Source: Deinococcus deserti VCD115 (GTDB lineage: Bacteria; Deinococcota; Deinococci; Deinococcales; Deinococcaceae). Taken from it: DNA of 64,000 nt. The notes under the pieces were generated by a model, which did no database searches, was not told the DNA's origin, and was given only the letters and a program-made list of their open reading frames with translations. The stretch's first letter is position 1, and each line of letters starts with the position of its first letter. The position numbers and the translations under genes are program-made. Below are positions 21,225-30,190 of this stretch, one piece after another. The stretch covers positions 2,424,001 to 2,488,000 of the forward strand of contig NC_012526.1 of NCBI RefSeq assembly GCF_000020685.1. The letters run 5' to 3'.

Positions 21225-23082
21225 GGCTTTTCTCCTCTTGCAACCATAACTCCAGCACCAGCAACGCGTACACGATGTATGCCCAGTTGCGGTCGGTCAT
21301 CACTTCGCGGCGCAGCAATGCGTCGATAAAGGCTCCATCCACATAACCCCGGACCAGAGCCTCGGCGCCGCCCAGCGTATCCAGCAGGATAGGCCGCAGT
21401 TCTCCCTGCAACCACCTCACCAGCGGAATTTCAAAGCCCCGCTTGGCTCCACCGATCACCTCATCAGGGAGGCGGCTGCGGTAAGCGTCACGCAGCACGG
21501 CCTTGGGTGTTCCCCCCCGCACGCGGTAGGCGTCGGGAAGCCGCCAGGCGAACTCCGCCACCCGGTGGTCCAGCAAAGGGGAGCGACCTTCGAGAGAGTG
21601 AGCCATTGTGGCTATGTCCATCTTGACCAGCAGATCACTTAGCAGATTGATGCGGGCATCAGTGGCCAGTTGCCCATCGAGCGCCCCCAGTTCCGGGCGC
21701 TGAATCGCAGCGATTCGCTCCTCGGTTGGCAGCACCGGTCCTCCACGCCAGACCCGCTGTTTGTCTCCCTCGCGGAGCATATCGGTCGTCCAGGCGAGAT
21801 AACGCTCGGCAGGTGACAGGGCCAAGCCTCGCGTAAAGCGTGCGGCGAACCCCAACGGGCTGCGCCGTGCCCCTGCGAATGGCGCCAGACCTGCCGCAAG
21901 TGTGCGCGCCACGCCCTTGGGCACAACATCCAGCGCCGCACTGCGGACCGCTGCCACGTACCGGCGGTAGCCAGCGAATACCTCATCACCACCGTCTCCA
22001 TTAAGCACCACAGTTACGTGCTGCCGAGCCAATCTCGAGATTCCCAGACTGGGAATGGCACTGGAATCGCTGTAGGGCTGGTCGTATGCACGCACCATTT
22101 CCTGCAATCCCTCCAGCGGGCTTACCTCCAGTTTCAGGATGGTGTTTTTTACGCCGAGGTGAGCTGCTGTGCGCTGCGCGACAGGAGATTCGTCGAAGCC
22201 CTCGCCGGTCGCGACTGTGAAGGTCTGCAGCGTGCTGCCCAACTGCTGCGCCGCCTCGTACGCGATCACGCTGCTGTCAACCCCGCCCGATAGGAATACA
22301 CCCAGCGGGACATCCGAGCGCAGACGAAGGCGCGTGGCCTCCCCAATTTCGGCCCGCGTACGTTCCTTAGCTTCATCGTAGCTCAGCGTCAGCTTTGGAT
22401 GAAATTCCGGTTGCCAGTAGGCCTGAATCTCCAGGTGCTCTTCCCGAAAACGCATCCAACTTCCTGGCGGCAGGGCGTAGACACCCAGGTAAACCGTACT
22501 GGGCTGCGGCACCACGCCCAGCGACAGATAGTCATAGATGGCCTGGTCGTTGATCTGCCACCGCTCGCCTGCCGCGCGCGCCAGGGGCCGAAGCGCCTTG
22601 AGTTCTGAGGCGTACAGAAGACCGCCTGAGGCAGGCCGCGTGTAGTACAGCGGCTTCTTGCCGAAGCGGTCGCGGGCCAGAAAGAGGCTGCCATCGCGGG
22701 TGTCGTGGATGGAGAAGGCGAACATGCCGCGCAGGTCCTCCAGCATGCGCTCGCCCTTCTCCTCGTACAGGTGAACCAAGACTTCCGTGTCCGAGTCAGT
22801 GGCAAAGGTATGCCCACGCGATTTGAGTCCTGCCATCAACTCTCGGTAGTTGTAGATTTCCCCGTTGAATACAACGGCCACCGTCTCGTCCTCATTATAG
22901 ATCGGCTGGTCTCCACCCTCCAGATCGATAATTGCCAAGCGCCGCATTCCCATGCACACTTGGCTCTGAAAATAGGTGCCCTGACCATCCGGGCCACGAT
23001 GGGAGATGGCATCTAGTGACCTGTGTAGAGCTGTCTGAGGGGCATTCAGATGGGCTCCGACTGCACCACTAATTCCGCACAT
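21217..23082 (-). CDS. asnB: Glutamine-dependent asparagine synthase-family amidotransferase
   Basis: 621 residues. The start is placed at the ATG at 23082 so that Cys2 (MCGISGAVG) is the N-terminal nucleophile of the class II glutaminase domain; an 8-codon longer frame would bury it. The synthetase domain has the PP-loop GVFLSGGVDSSVIAYE and VLNGDGGDEVFAGYRRY. Between a uronic-acid dehydrogenase and a glycosyltransferase it more likely amidates a sugar acid, as WbpS-type enzymes do, than makes free asparagine; this is contextual inference. Overlaps the upstream gene by 14 bases. Confidence 0.9.
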   Translation of the reverse strand: MCGISGAVGAHLNAPQTALHRSLDAISHRGPDGQGTYFQSQVCMGMRRLAIIDLEGGDQPIYNEDETVAVVFNGEIYNYRELMAGLKSRGHTFATDSDTEVLVHLYEEKGERMLEDLRGMFAFSIHDTRDGSLFLARDRFGKKPLYYTRPASGGLLYASELKALRPLARAAGERWQINDQAIYDYLSLGVVPQPSTVYLGVYALPPGSWMRFREEHLEIQAYWQPEFHPKLTLSYDEAKERTRAEIGEATRLRLRSDVPLGVFLSGGVDSSVIAYEAAQQLGSTLQTFTVATGEGFDESPVAQRTAAHLGVKNTILKLEVSPLEGLQEMVRAYDQPYSDSSAIPSLGISRLARQHVTVVLNGDGGDEVFAGYRRYVAAVRSAALDVVPKGVARTLAAGLAPFAGARRSPLGFAARFTRGLALSPAERYLAWTTDMLREGDKQRVWRGGPVLPTEERIAAIQRPELGALDGQLATDARINLLSDLLVKMDIATMAHSLEGRSPLLDHRVAEFAWRLPDAYRVRGGTPKAVLRDAYRSRLPDEVIGGAKRGFEIPLVRWLQGELRPILLDTLGGAEALVRGYVDGAFIDALLRREVMTDRNWAYIVYALLVLELWLQEEKSRE

Positions 23083-24142
23083 GTATCCTGCTTTCCGCCG
23101 CATCACGCAGCACGCGCTCCATCACATCCACCTGCGAGGAGAGACTGAACCGATCCTCAATTACCCGTCGGGCAGCCAAGCCGAGTGAACGCCCCAGGTC
23201 TGTGCGCGTTAGCAGATCGGCCAGGTACTGCTCGAACTCAGCTGCGTTCTTCGCCAGAAATCCTGTGTCTCCGTGCCGAATCACTTCGCTATTGGCTCCT
23301 ATCTCCGACCCTACACTTGGGATTCCCACCGCACCGTATTCAATCAGCTTAAAAGCGCATTTGCCACGCACATACTCATCATCCAGGAGAGGCATGACGC
23401 CTATACAGAACTTCTGTAGCTCTTGAATCTCAGTCTCCAGACTCCAGGGGACAAAAATGGCTCCAGCCGCTTCAGTTCTTTCACGCACATCTGGACTGGC
23501 AATCACGCGGAACTCGGCCCCAAACTTGCGACACACCTCTACCAACCCTCTTAGGAACGGCAGGAGATAACGAGCAAATGTTGTCGATGTTCCAATCCAG
23601 CCCACCACTGCTTTAGTTTTCGGACCCTGCTGTGGTCGTACTGTGTATTTGTCTGTATCTACAACTGTTGGAACTACTGTGACTCGCGTCTGTGGCGAGA
23701 TTCGCTGCACGTAGTCCGCCAAGTAAGCGTTGCCGACCGTTGCCCCGACGCTGCCACGCAGCAGGTTTTGAATGGGATACTGGGTAAACACGGCATCGTC
23801 CATGTCAAAGACAAAAGGTACACCCGACCTAAGGAACTTTCTGTCAAAGAATTTGTGCGCTGCTGGCGCTGTCTGACGATGTACGTAGATTAGATCGTAG
23901 CGCCCACGGGCTGTTTGAGCTTCGCGTAAGCGCTCCATAGTCGCCAATGCCACGCGTGCAAGGGCGAGTGGATGCTGAGGTGCCCCATTCATGCGAAGCT
24001 CAAAAGCTCGCGGTGTCAGGAAAGGCCGAATGTCCAATTCGATCCCTCGTGCTTGCAGCGGCTCCTGGAAAGCATACATGCGATAGCGGGCGCTAGGACC
24101 GAGGAGTGGATAGGGAGAGAGGGTAAGGACTCGGAGGCTCAC
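23069..24142 (-). CDS. Glycosyltransferase, GT4-like
   Basis: 357 residues. RVLTLSPYPLLGPSARYRMY at the N-terminus, then DLIYVHRQTAP and VPFVFDMDDAVF, a set seen in a GT4-like subgroup of capsule transferases. The C-terminal domain has VVGWIGTSTT and KCAFKLIEYGAVGIPSVGS, equivalent to the nucleotide-sugar loop. GTG start at 24142 overlaps the upstream stop (GTGA). Donor and acceptor are not predictable from sequence. Confidence 0.87.
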   Translation of the reverse strand: MSLRVLTLSPYPLLGPSARYRMYAFQEPLQARGIELDIRPFLTPRAFELRMNGAPQHPLALARVALATMERLREAQTARGRYDLIYVHRQTAPAAHKFFDRKFLRSGVPFVFDMDDAVFTQYPIQNLLRGSVGATVGNAYLADYVQRISPQTRVTVVPTVVDTDKYTVRPQQGPKTKAVVGWIGTSTTFARYLLPFLRGLVEVCRKFGAEFRVIASPDVRERTEAAGAIFVPWSLETEIQELQKFCIGVMPLLDDEYVRGKCAFKLIEYGAVGIPSVGSEIGANSEVIRHGDTGFLAKNAAEFEQYLADLLTRTDLGRSLGLAARRVIEDRFSLSSQVDVMERVLRDAAESRIHVRN

Positions 24143-25071
24143 GGGCGCATTCTCCTGGTCAGGATACTGGGCAGTGCACGGTAGAGCAGCCCAAAACCTT
24201 CACGCAGTTCGGGCAGTTCTCCCTTCCGGCCAGATAGCAGCAGGAAGGCAGCTCGCGACAAGGGTTCCAGTAAAAGCGTGTTGGCAAAATTGAGCAGGTT
24301 CTCGCCTGGCCCGTAATACTTCCGCCCGTACAGTAAACGACTTTGCAAAGAATAGAAGAGTCGTCGTCCCTTGATCTGTGAGGTCGTACCTTCCCCCTCG
24401 TGGAATGCCTGGACCCCACTCAGGTAGACACTCCTTAAACCCAACAGGTGCGCACGGTAAGCATAATCAACCTCCTCAAAGTACACAAAGAACCGCTCGT
24501 CGAATCCCCCCAGTCGCTCAAACAGTTCACGCCGGGTCAAAAAAAACGCTCCAATTACCTGATCAACCTCTTGGGTCTGGTCGTGCGCCCACTCCCTCAT
24601 AGTATGACCCAGACGTGGTAAGAGCCGATCCAGGCCCAGATTTTGGGCCAGGAACATACTGGCTCTTGGGAAGCGCGCGCAACTGCGAGTTACCTGACCT
24701 TGCTCATCAAGTAGTTGGATGCCCACAATTCCTGTTGTAGCCTGTGCTGCATCTTCCATGAAGTCGACCACTCCCTGAAGCGCGCGCGCGCTGACCTGGG
24801 TGTCCGGATTCAGGAACAGAAGATAGGGCGCTGTCGCACGTCTTGCTCCAAGGTTGCAACCGCCTGCAAAGCCAAGATTGGTCGGCGAGCGAACAAGTTG
24901 CACCGCCTGACCTTCTTTAAGGATGATTTCGACTGACCCGTCCGTGGAAGCGTTATCCACTAAAATGAGTTCAATTTCCCAAGGGAGCCCCTGACGAGTC
25001 TCGATTAAGCTCGTAAGAAGCGCGGGGAGCATTTTTTGCCCATTCCAGTTTACTACTACTACAGAAATCAT
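24139..25071 (-). CDS. Glycosyltransferase family 2 (WbbL-like, putative rhamnosyltransferase)
   Basis: 310 residues. MISVVVVNWNGQKMLPALL and LVDNASTDGSVE give the GT-A nucleotide-binding part; LLFLNPDTQVS replaces the DxD motif, and GAFFLTRRELFERLGGFDE then FFVYFEEVDYAYRAHLLG are typical of WbbL-like rhamnosyltransferases, fitting the rml genes upstream. The ATG at 25071 starts the domain; an 11-codon extension is unsupported. The coding strand contains an 8-base T run (24539-24546 on the plus strand is A8) and a (GC)6 tract at 24780-24791, both slippage-prone. Confidence 0.9.
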   Translation of the reverse strand: MISVVVVNWNGQKMLPALLTSLIETRQGLPWEIELILVDNASTDGSVEIILKEGQAVQLVRSPTNLGFAGGCNLGARRATAPYLLFLNPDTQVSARALQGVVDFMEDAAQATTGIVGIQLLDEQGQVTRSCARFPRASMFLAQNLGLDRLLPRLGHTMREWAHDQTQEVDQVIGAFFLTRRELFERLGGFDERFFVYFEEVDYAYRAHLLGLRSVYLSGVQAFHEGEGTTSQIKGRRLFYSLQSRLLYGRKYYGPGENLLNFANTLLLEPLSRAAFLLLSGRKGELPELREGFGLLYRALPSILTRRMRP

Positions 25072-25167
25072 ATTCCTATGCCCTCCACTGTCCTCACCAA
25101 ACAATTCCTACTGGAACTACTTCCGATGGCAACAAAAGCTTTGTCCTAGCTCAAATGAAAATACTTG

Positions 25168-26451
25168 CTATGCGCGCGATACATCAGTTGCCGAAGAAGC
25201 TTTTGATGAGGATCTAAAAATGGTTAGGGAAAATAAAGATGAGAAGAAGGCATACTGAATCCAAGTAGACATCAAACTAAAATATCCATCTGTAAAGGGC
25301 TGAGTGAGGAGTGGAAATGAAAGAATAGCCAACCAGAACAACGCTACCGCTCCTCCTGTACGGCGAAAAGCGATAAATAACGTGGCATGTAGGATACCAA
25401 AAAGAAATTGAAATATAAATATACCCAGCCAACCGAAGTCTTTTAAATATGTCAAGTATATTGTATAAACGTTCGTCGGTTGAGGTATGTTTGTGAAGGC
25501 TTGAACCAGCGGAACTACAGTTGCATCAAATCCTAATGCACGACCTAAAGCGTGAATAGTTCTAAATGTGTTTACTCCTCCCTCATCGGTAACTAAAGTC
25601 GGCAACTGTACCGAGAGAGCAAGTATACCGCTGAGAAGGTATAGGGATATTGAAGAGAATAGGTCAGGGAAACTTTCTAGCAAGGAAGCGTTCTGATCAA
25701 CCCCCTTCCCAAGTACACTAGCTCCTATGTAAAATATAGAGAGAAACATCAGGAGACCTAATAATACGAGGCGTAAACGAAGCCGTTTACTAGTCATAGC
25801 GTAAATAATACCCATTTCTATAATGAAGAATAGTATGATGCCCCGTCCAGTAGAAAATACAGACATAACTAAGGCACTGGCAACCGCCAGGAACAAGATG
25901 GGTAGAACCCTCTTATCTCGGTTGGCACGATAATAAATTAAACAGAATCCCGATAGCGTATTCAATATCGGTAGCGCATAAGAGGTTAAGCGCATTAGTG
26001 GAGGAACCTCGCCCCGCACACTGGTTAGGTATCTCAGATTTAAAGCTAAATCTTGTGTTGGTCCAGTTTGCGCGAACTGTGTAGCCGTCTGGATATACAC
26101 CGCTGCACCAGCGATAGCGAGCAAGGTAAGGAAAAAGGCAAGCACTAGCCTTACGTCTGATAAATGCCGCATTCTCAGAAGTACTGTTTTCCTTGAGCCC
26201 AAAGACCTTCCTCCCAAACTGCTCAGTGTTAGGAAGCTCCCCGCCGAAAAGCCCAGCACACCTAGGAAAATTATAAGCATTACAGATTCGCTTAGCGAAA
26301 CATATCTGTGGCGCTCAACCACATAGACAACTAAAGTGACGAGCCAAACTATGATCTGCAACACTGCTGGGTATCGCACGTCCCGGGAAAAAAAGAAGTT
26401 AAGCAGCAACAGAGTTGTTAAGGCGGCAATAAGTGTAGTTAATTCAAGCAT
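25168..26451 (-). CDS. Wzy-like oligosaccharide repeat-unit polymerase
   Basis: 427 residues, hydrophobic almost throughout with about 11-12 membrane helices, starting MLELTTLIAALTTLLLLNFF. Such proteins between a flippase and glycosyltransferases are Wzy polymerases that join flipped repeat units. Polymerases share little sequence, so the call depends on topology and position. The gene is conspicuously AT-rich compared with the rest of the window. Its start overlaps the flippase stop by 8 bases; 96 bases separate it from the GT2 gene. Confidence 0.8.
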   Translation of the reverse strand: MLELTTLIAALTTLLLLNFFFSRDVRYPAVLQIIVWLVTLVVYVVERHRYVSLSESVMLIIFLGVLGFSAGSFLTLSSLGGRSLGSRKTVLLRMRHLSDVRLVLAFFLTLLAIAGAAVYIQTATQFAQTGPTQDLALNLRYLTSVRGEVPPLMRLTSYALPILNTLSGFCLIYYRANRDKRVLPILFLAVASALVMSVFSTGRGIILFFIIEMGIIYAMTSKRLRLRLVLLGLLMFLSIFYIGASVLGKGVDQNASLLESFPDLFSSISLYLLSGILALSVQLPTLVTDEGGVNTFRTIHALGRALGFDATVVPLVQAFTNIPQPTNVYTIYLTYLKDFGWLGIFIFQFLFGILHATLFIAFRRTGGAVALFWLAILSFPLLTQPFTDGYFSLMSTWIQYAFFSSLFSLTIFRSSSKASSATDVSRA

Positions 26452-27715
26452 TTGCCACCTCTAACCTGAGTAGGTATCGCAAATTTCGTAGAACCAACAG
26501 CATGAGCACGCCACTAATAACGACTTCTGCAGCTGAGATACCGAACGTGTAGAGCGGTAGATTCGTACGACCGGCCATAAATAGCACCCAACCCAGCGAA
26601 ATCAGGGCATTCACTACCAGCAGGGCATTCGCGATTGCATCCCGCCGGGCAGGAAACACCCAGAAATTAAACAGGACCGTGTTGAACCCGATGAAAGGCA
26701 TCAGCCAGACTGTGACTGCCATGATATCGGCCGCCGCTGCGTACTTTTCTCCAACAAGAAAAGCCACGGCAGGCTCTCGAAGTAGATACAGGACCACAGA
26801 ACCAATCAGAAGAGCAGCAAAGACCTTAATGGCAGACAAAAAAATGCGCCGCACTCCCTGAGGCGTAGCATATGAGCCTGAAGTTACAATCCGGGGGTAT
26901 AACGCCTGACAAAACGGCACTGTTAAGGTCGGCATGACCTTCGCCATACGGTCAGCAGTTAGAATTAGAGCGCTGCTTAGCGGAGGGACAACAGCAGCAA
27001 GGATCAGGGCTAGGGCAGAAGTATAGGAACTCCCAAGCAGCCTGAAGATGAACACTGCGAATCCCTCTCTGAGGTCATGCCCCACCTCTCTGAGTGGCAC
27101 ACCATGCCAGAGTTCAATGCCCAAGTCGCTGACGAGGCGACGGGTTAGCAGAGCCCAAGTTATGGCGACCCCACCCAACTGTATCCAAAGGACTGGCTCA
27201 GGACGAGCAAAACTTAGGGCAATAATGACCATTCCCAGACCTGCCAGCCCTTTGAAGGTCATATCGACACTGGCAGCCACGCGGGCCTGTTGTCGCCCCT
27301 GAAAGTACCAAGTCGGCAGGCTGCCTTGAAATAGACCAAACGCCACTCCACTTAGTATCAGCGATGCATTGAGAGGTCTATGGTTCCATCCCAGGGCAAA
27401 AGCCAGCCCGCAAAGGAATAGACAAGCACTTGCCAACAGCCCTTTACTGACATACACCAGTCGTACGATTTTTAGCATATCCACAGGCAAGGATGTAGCA
27501 GCTATCCGTCGTGTCGCGGTAATATTGTGACCATACTCGACGACGGTTGCTACAGCTATAGCTAGAGCCTGCGCTGCCAGTAAGCCCGCCCAACTGTCAG
27601 GAGTAAGAGCCCGTGCCAGCACGGGAAAGGTCAGCAGAGGAATAAGGAAGTTGCCTACCTGCAACCCATACAGAGCCAGAAAGTCCCAGGCCAGCGGCCC
27701 AATACGGCTTAGCAT
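26444..27715 (-). CDS. Wzx-type polysaccharide flippase
   Basis: 423 residues with about 12 membrane helices and the polysaccharide-transporter (MOP superfamily) opening DFLALYGLQVGNFLIPLLTF, followed by PVLARALTPDSWAGLLAAQA, the pattern of O-antigen and capsule flippases that move undecaprenyl-linked repeat units across the membrane. It lies 5 bases after rmlC and overlaps the polymerase gene, completing a Wzx/Wzy-dependent system with the Wzz-kinase. Confidence 0.9.
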   Translation of the reverse strand: MLSRIGPLAWDFLALYGLQVGNFLIPLLTFPVLARALTPDSWAGLLAAQALAIAVATVVEYGHNITATRRIAATSLPVDMLKIVRLVYVSKGLLASACLFLCGLAFALGWNHRPLNASLILSGVAFGLFQGSLPTWYFQGRQQARVAASVDMTFKGLAGLGMVIIALSFARPEPVLWIQLGGVAITWALLTRRLVSDLGIELWHGVPLREVGHDLREGFAVFIFRLLGSSYTSALALILAAVVPPLSSALILTADRMAKVMPTLTVPFCQALYPRIVTSGSYATPQGVRRIFLSAIKVFAALLIGSVVLYLLREPAVAFLVGEKYAAAADIMAVTVWLMPFIGFNTVLFNFWVFPARRDAIANALLVVNALISLGWVLFMAGRTNLPLYTFGISAAEVVISGVLMLLVLRNLRYLLRLEVANA

Positions 27716-27720
27716 TCAAT

Positions 27721-28260
27721 TTAGCCCCGATCTGTTTCCCACAACTCATCCCCGAACACATTCCAAGCAATACGTCCTTCATTAGGATCATCTAAATCGA
27801 ACTGAGCGTCCATGCTGTAGAGCAGGGTAGCGCCCTCCTCCGATGCTTGGTATCCGTGAGCCACACCACTGGGAATATGCACCATCGTCGGTTGCTCGCC
27901 GCTCAGCACCAACTTGCGGCGCACGCCCAGGGTCGAACTGCCTGCTCGGCAATCTACCAACCATACCATCAACTGTCCTTGAATCACACACCAGATCTCG
28001 TTCTGCACAGTCTTGACGTGAATGTGAAAAGCATTAACACGGCCTGGTGCAGCCCATGACACGCTGATCTGTCGGGGAGACAAGGGGCCGGGAAGGCCTT
28101 GTATACCTTGTTCGTTTATACGCAGGTACTCCATGAATGCACCATTTTCGCTTCGATTTTTTCGAAGGGGCTGAATCCAGACCCCCTCAATTTGCGGGGC
28201 CGGGGGGTAGCTCTCGAACGTAAGAACGGCAGCATATTCAGGCGCGAGTTCGACCTTCAC
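27721..28260 (-). CDS. rmlC: dTDP-4-dehydrorhamnose 3,5-epimerase (RmlC family)
   Basis: 179 residues of cupin fold. Seen: [20 protein letters not shown] with the N-terminal strand motif, [20 protein letters not shown] in place of the usual H-x-Q...K-x-v..v..G, and [20 protein letters not shown]. RmlC epimerises C3 and C5 of dTDP-4-keto-6-deoxyglucose. The active-site text is somewhat diverged ([10 protein letters not shown]), so a related sugar epimerase or isomerase is possible, but its place beside rmlA and rmlB supports RmlC. GTG start overlaps rmlA (GTGA). Confidence 0.85.
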   Translation of the reverse strand: MKVELAPEYAAVLTFESYPPAPQIEGVWIQPLRKNRSENGAFMEYLRINEQGIQGLPGPLSPRQISVSWAAPGRVNAFHIHVKTVQNEIWCVIQGQLMVWLVDCRAGSSTLGVRRKLVLSGEQPTMVHIPSGVAHGYQASEEGATLLYSMDAQFDLDDPNEGRIAWNVFGDELWETDRG

Positions 28261-29168
28261 AGGACACGGCCCCTTTCATGGCTAAGCTTGAGGAGGTACT
28301 GACCGTAACGGTTTTTGGCCAATTTATTAGCCTGCTCACGTAGGTCATCAGTGCTTATCCAACTATTACGCCAGGCGATCTCCTCAGGAGAAGCGACCTT
28401 TATGCCCTGACGGTGCTCGATGGTTTGGATAAATGAACTGGCCTCCAACATGCTCTCGTGTGTACCAGTATCCAGCCAAGCAAAACCCCGACGCATGATC
28501 TGGACATCAAGCAGCCCTTCTCGCAAATAAGTGGTGTTCACGTCGGTGATTTCCAGTTCGCCGCGTTGGGAAGGCCGCAGACTACGGACGATGTCAACCA
28601 CCTGACGGTCGTAGTAATACAAACCAGTGACCGCAAAGTCAGATCTAGGCTGCGCAGGTTTTTCCTCAATGGAAAGCACCCGGCCCAGGTTGTCGAAATC
28701 CACCACACCGTAGCGCTCAGGGTCGCTAACCTGATAAGCAAATACGCTGGCACCTTGGGCTCTGGCGTCAGCAGCTTGCATCAGATCCGAGAGGTCATTC
28801 CCGTAAAATATGTTATCACCCAGAATCAGGGCGCTGTCGTGACTTGCCACGAAGTCCTCGCCGATCAAAAAGGCCTGTGCTAGTCCTTCTGGTTTAGGCT
28901 GCACGGCGTACTCCAGCCGCAGGCCCCATTGCGAACCGTCACCCAACAACTGCCGGAACCGTGGCGTATCCTCGGGGGTCGAGATCACCAGAATATCGCG
29001 TATTCCACCCAGCATCAAAGTGGTGAGCGGATAGTAGATCATCGGCTTATCGTAGATAGGCAGGAGTTGCTTGGAGACCGCTAGCGTGGCCGGATACAGC
29101 CGGGTTCCGCTGCCCCCTGCAAGGATGATACCCCGGCGCGTGCTGGATGGTGCCTGTGAAATGGTCAT
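28257..29168 (-). CDS. rmlA: Glucose-1-phosphate thymidylyltransferase
   Basis: 303 residues, the usual RmlA length. [20 protein letters not shown] is the nucleotide-binding signature, followed by [17 protein letters not shown], the [14 protein letters not shown] loop and [10 protein letters not shown]. It couples glucose-1-phosphate with dTTP to give dTDP-glucose, the first step to dTDP-rhamnose. The N-terminus carries about 10 extra residues before the fold. ATG overlaps the rmlB stop (ATGA). Confidence 0.96.
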   Translation of the reverse strand: MTISQAPSSTRRGIILAGGSGTRLYPATLAVSKQLLPIYDKPMIYYPLTTLMLGGIRDILVISTPEDTPRFRQLLGDGSQWGLRLEYAVQPKPEGLAQAFLIGEDFVASHDSALILGDNIFYGNDLSDLMQAADARAQGASVFAYQVSDPERYGVVDFDNLGRVLSIEEKPAQPRSDFAVTGLYYYDRQVVDIVRSLRPSQRGELEITDVNTTYLREGLLDVQIMRRGFAWLDTGTHESMLEASSFIQTIEHRQGIKVASPEEIAWRNSWISTDDLREQANKLAKNRYGQYLLKLSHERGRVL

Positions 29169-30190
29169 GCTTTCCGGGTCCCAGCCAAGCGCTCAGCGTA
29201 CTGCCGGTCATAATATTCGCGGAATTCGCCGTTGCGAATCGGTTCCCACCAAGCGCGGTTCTGAGCGTACCAACGCGTAGCTTCAGTCACTGCCTGCCAG
29301 GGATCGTATTTCGGCTCCCAGCTCAGTGCCCGCAGCTTGTCCACATTCATTGAGTAACGGCGATCGTGGCCGGGGCGGTCAGTGACGTGCTGGATCAGAC
29401 TGCGGTCCTGGCCCAGCGTCTCAAGTACGATATTCACCATTTCCAGGTTGGTCATCTCACGACCTGTCCCAACGTTGTAAACCTGACCAATCTCGCCGCG
29501 CAGCAACACGGTTTCAATCCCGGTGCAGTGGTCGTACACGTGGGCATAGTCGCGCATCTGTAGGCCGTCTCCATATACCGGCAGAGCTTCGCCCAGGACC
29601 GCATTAGTGGCAAACAGAGGGACAACCTTTTCAGGATATTGGAAGGGCCCGACGTTGTTCGCCCCGCGTGTGATCGTCACCGGCAGGCTATAGGTAATGT
29701 AGTACGCCTGGACGAGCTGGTCTGCTGCTGCTTTACTCGCTGCGTAGGGGCTGCGCGGTGCGAGTGGATCGGTCTCGACGCTTTGATGCCCGTCGGGTAT
29801 ATGGCCATAAACCTCGTCCGTGCTGATGTGATGCATCCGGATTCCGAGCTCGCGGGCGACTTCCAGTAGGACATGGGTCCCGCGCACGTTGGTATCAGTA
29901 AAGATAAGCGGCCCCAGGATACTCTGGTCAACATGAGTCTCGGCAGCGAAATTGACGATCAAGTCGATCTGATTTTCACAGCAAGCCCGTCTGGCCGCAT
30001 CCATGTCAGCAATATCGGCCTGCACCAGTGACAACCTTGGGCTGTCCCACAAATCATGTAAATTCTCCCGGCGGCCCGCATAAGTGAGTTTGTCGTAAAC
30101 CACGATACGGTCACGGGGATGGCTTTCCAACCAATAGCGTACGAAATTGCTGCCAATAAAGCCGCAGCCGCCTGTTATTAACAGATTCAT
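29165..30190 (-). CDS. rmlB: dTDP-glucose 4,6-dehydratase
   Basis: 341 residues. [20 protein letters not shown] binds [19 protein letters not shown] and catalytic [17 protein letters not shown] (Tyr-x3-Lys) follow, and [17 protein letters not shown] is the C-terminal substrate segment. It dehydrates dTDP-glucose to dTDP-4-keto-6-deoxyglucose. The usual RDWLYVEDH reads RDYAHVYDH here. It overlaps both the kinase gene and rmlA by 4 bases. Confidence 0.96.
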   Translation of the reverse strand: MNLLITGGCGFIGSNFVRYWLESHPRDRIVVYDKLTYAGRRENLHDLWDSPRLSLVQADIADMDAARRACCENQIDLIVNFAAETHVDQSILGPLIFTDTNVRGTHVLLEVARELGIRMHHISTDEVYGHIPDGHQSVETDPLAPRSPYAASKAAADQLVQAYYITYSLPVTITRGANNVGPFQYPEKVVPLFATNAVLGEALPVYGDGLQMRDYAHVYDHCTGIETVLLRGEIGQVYNVGTGREMTNLEMVNIVLETLGQDRSLIQHVTDRPGHDRRYSMNVDKLRALSWEPKYDPWQAVTEATRWYAQNRAWWEPIRNGEFREYYDRQYAERLAGTRKA

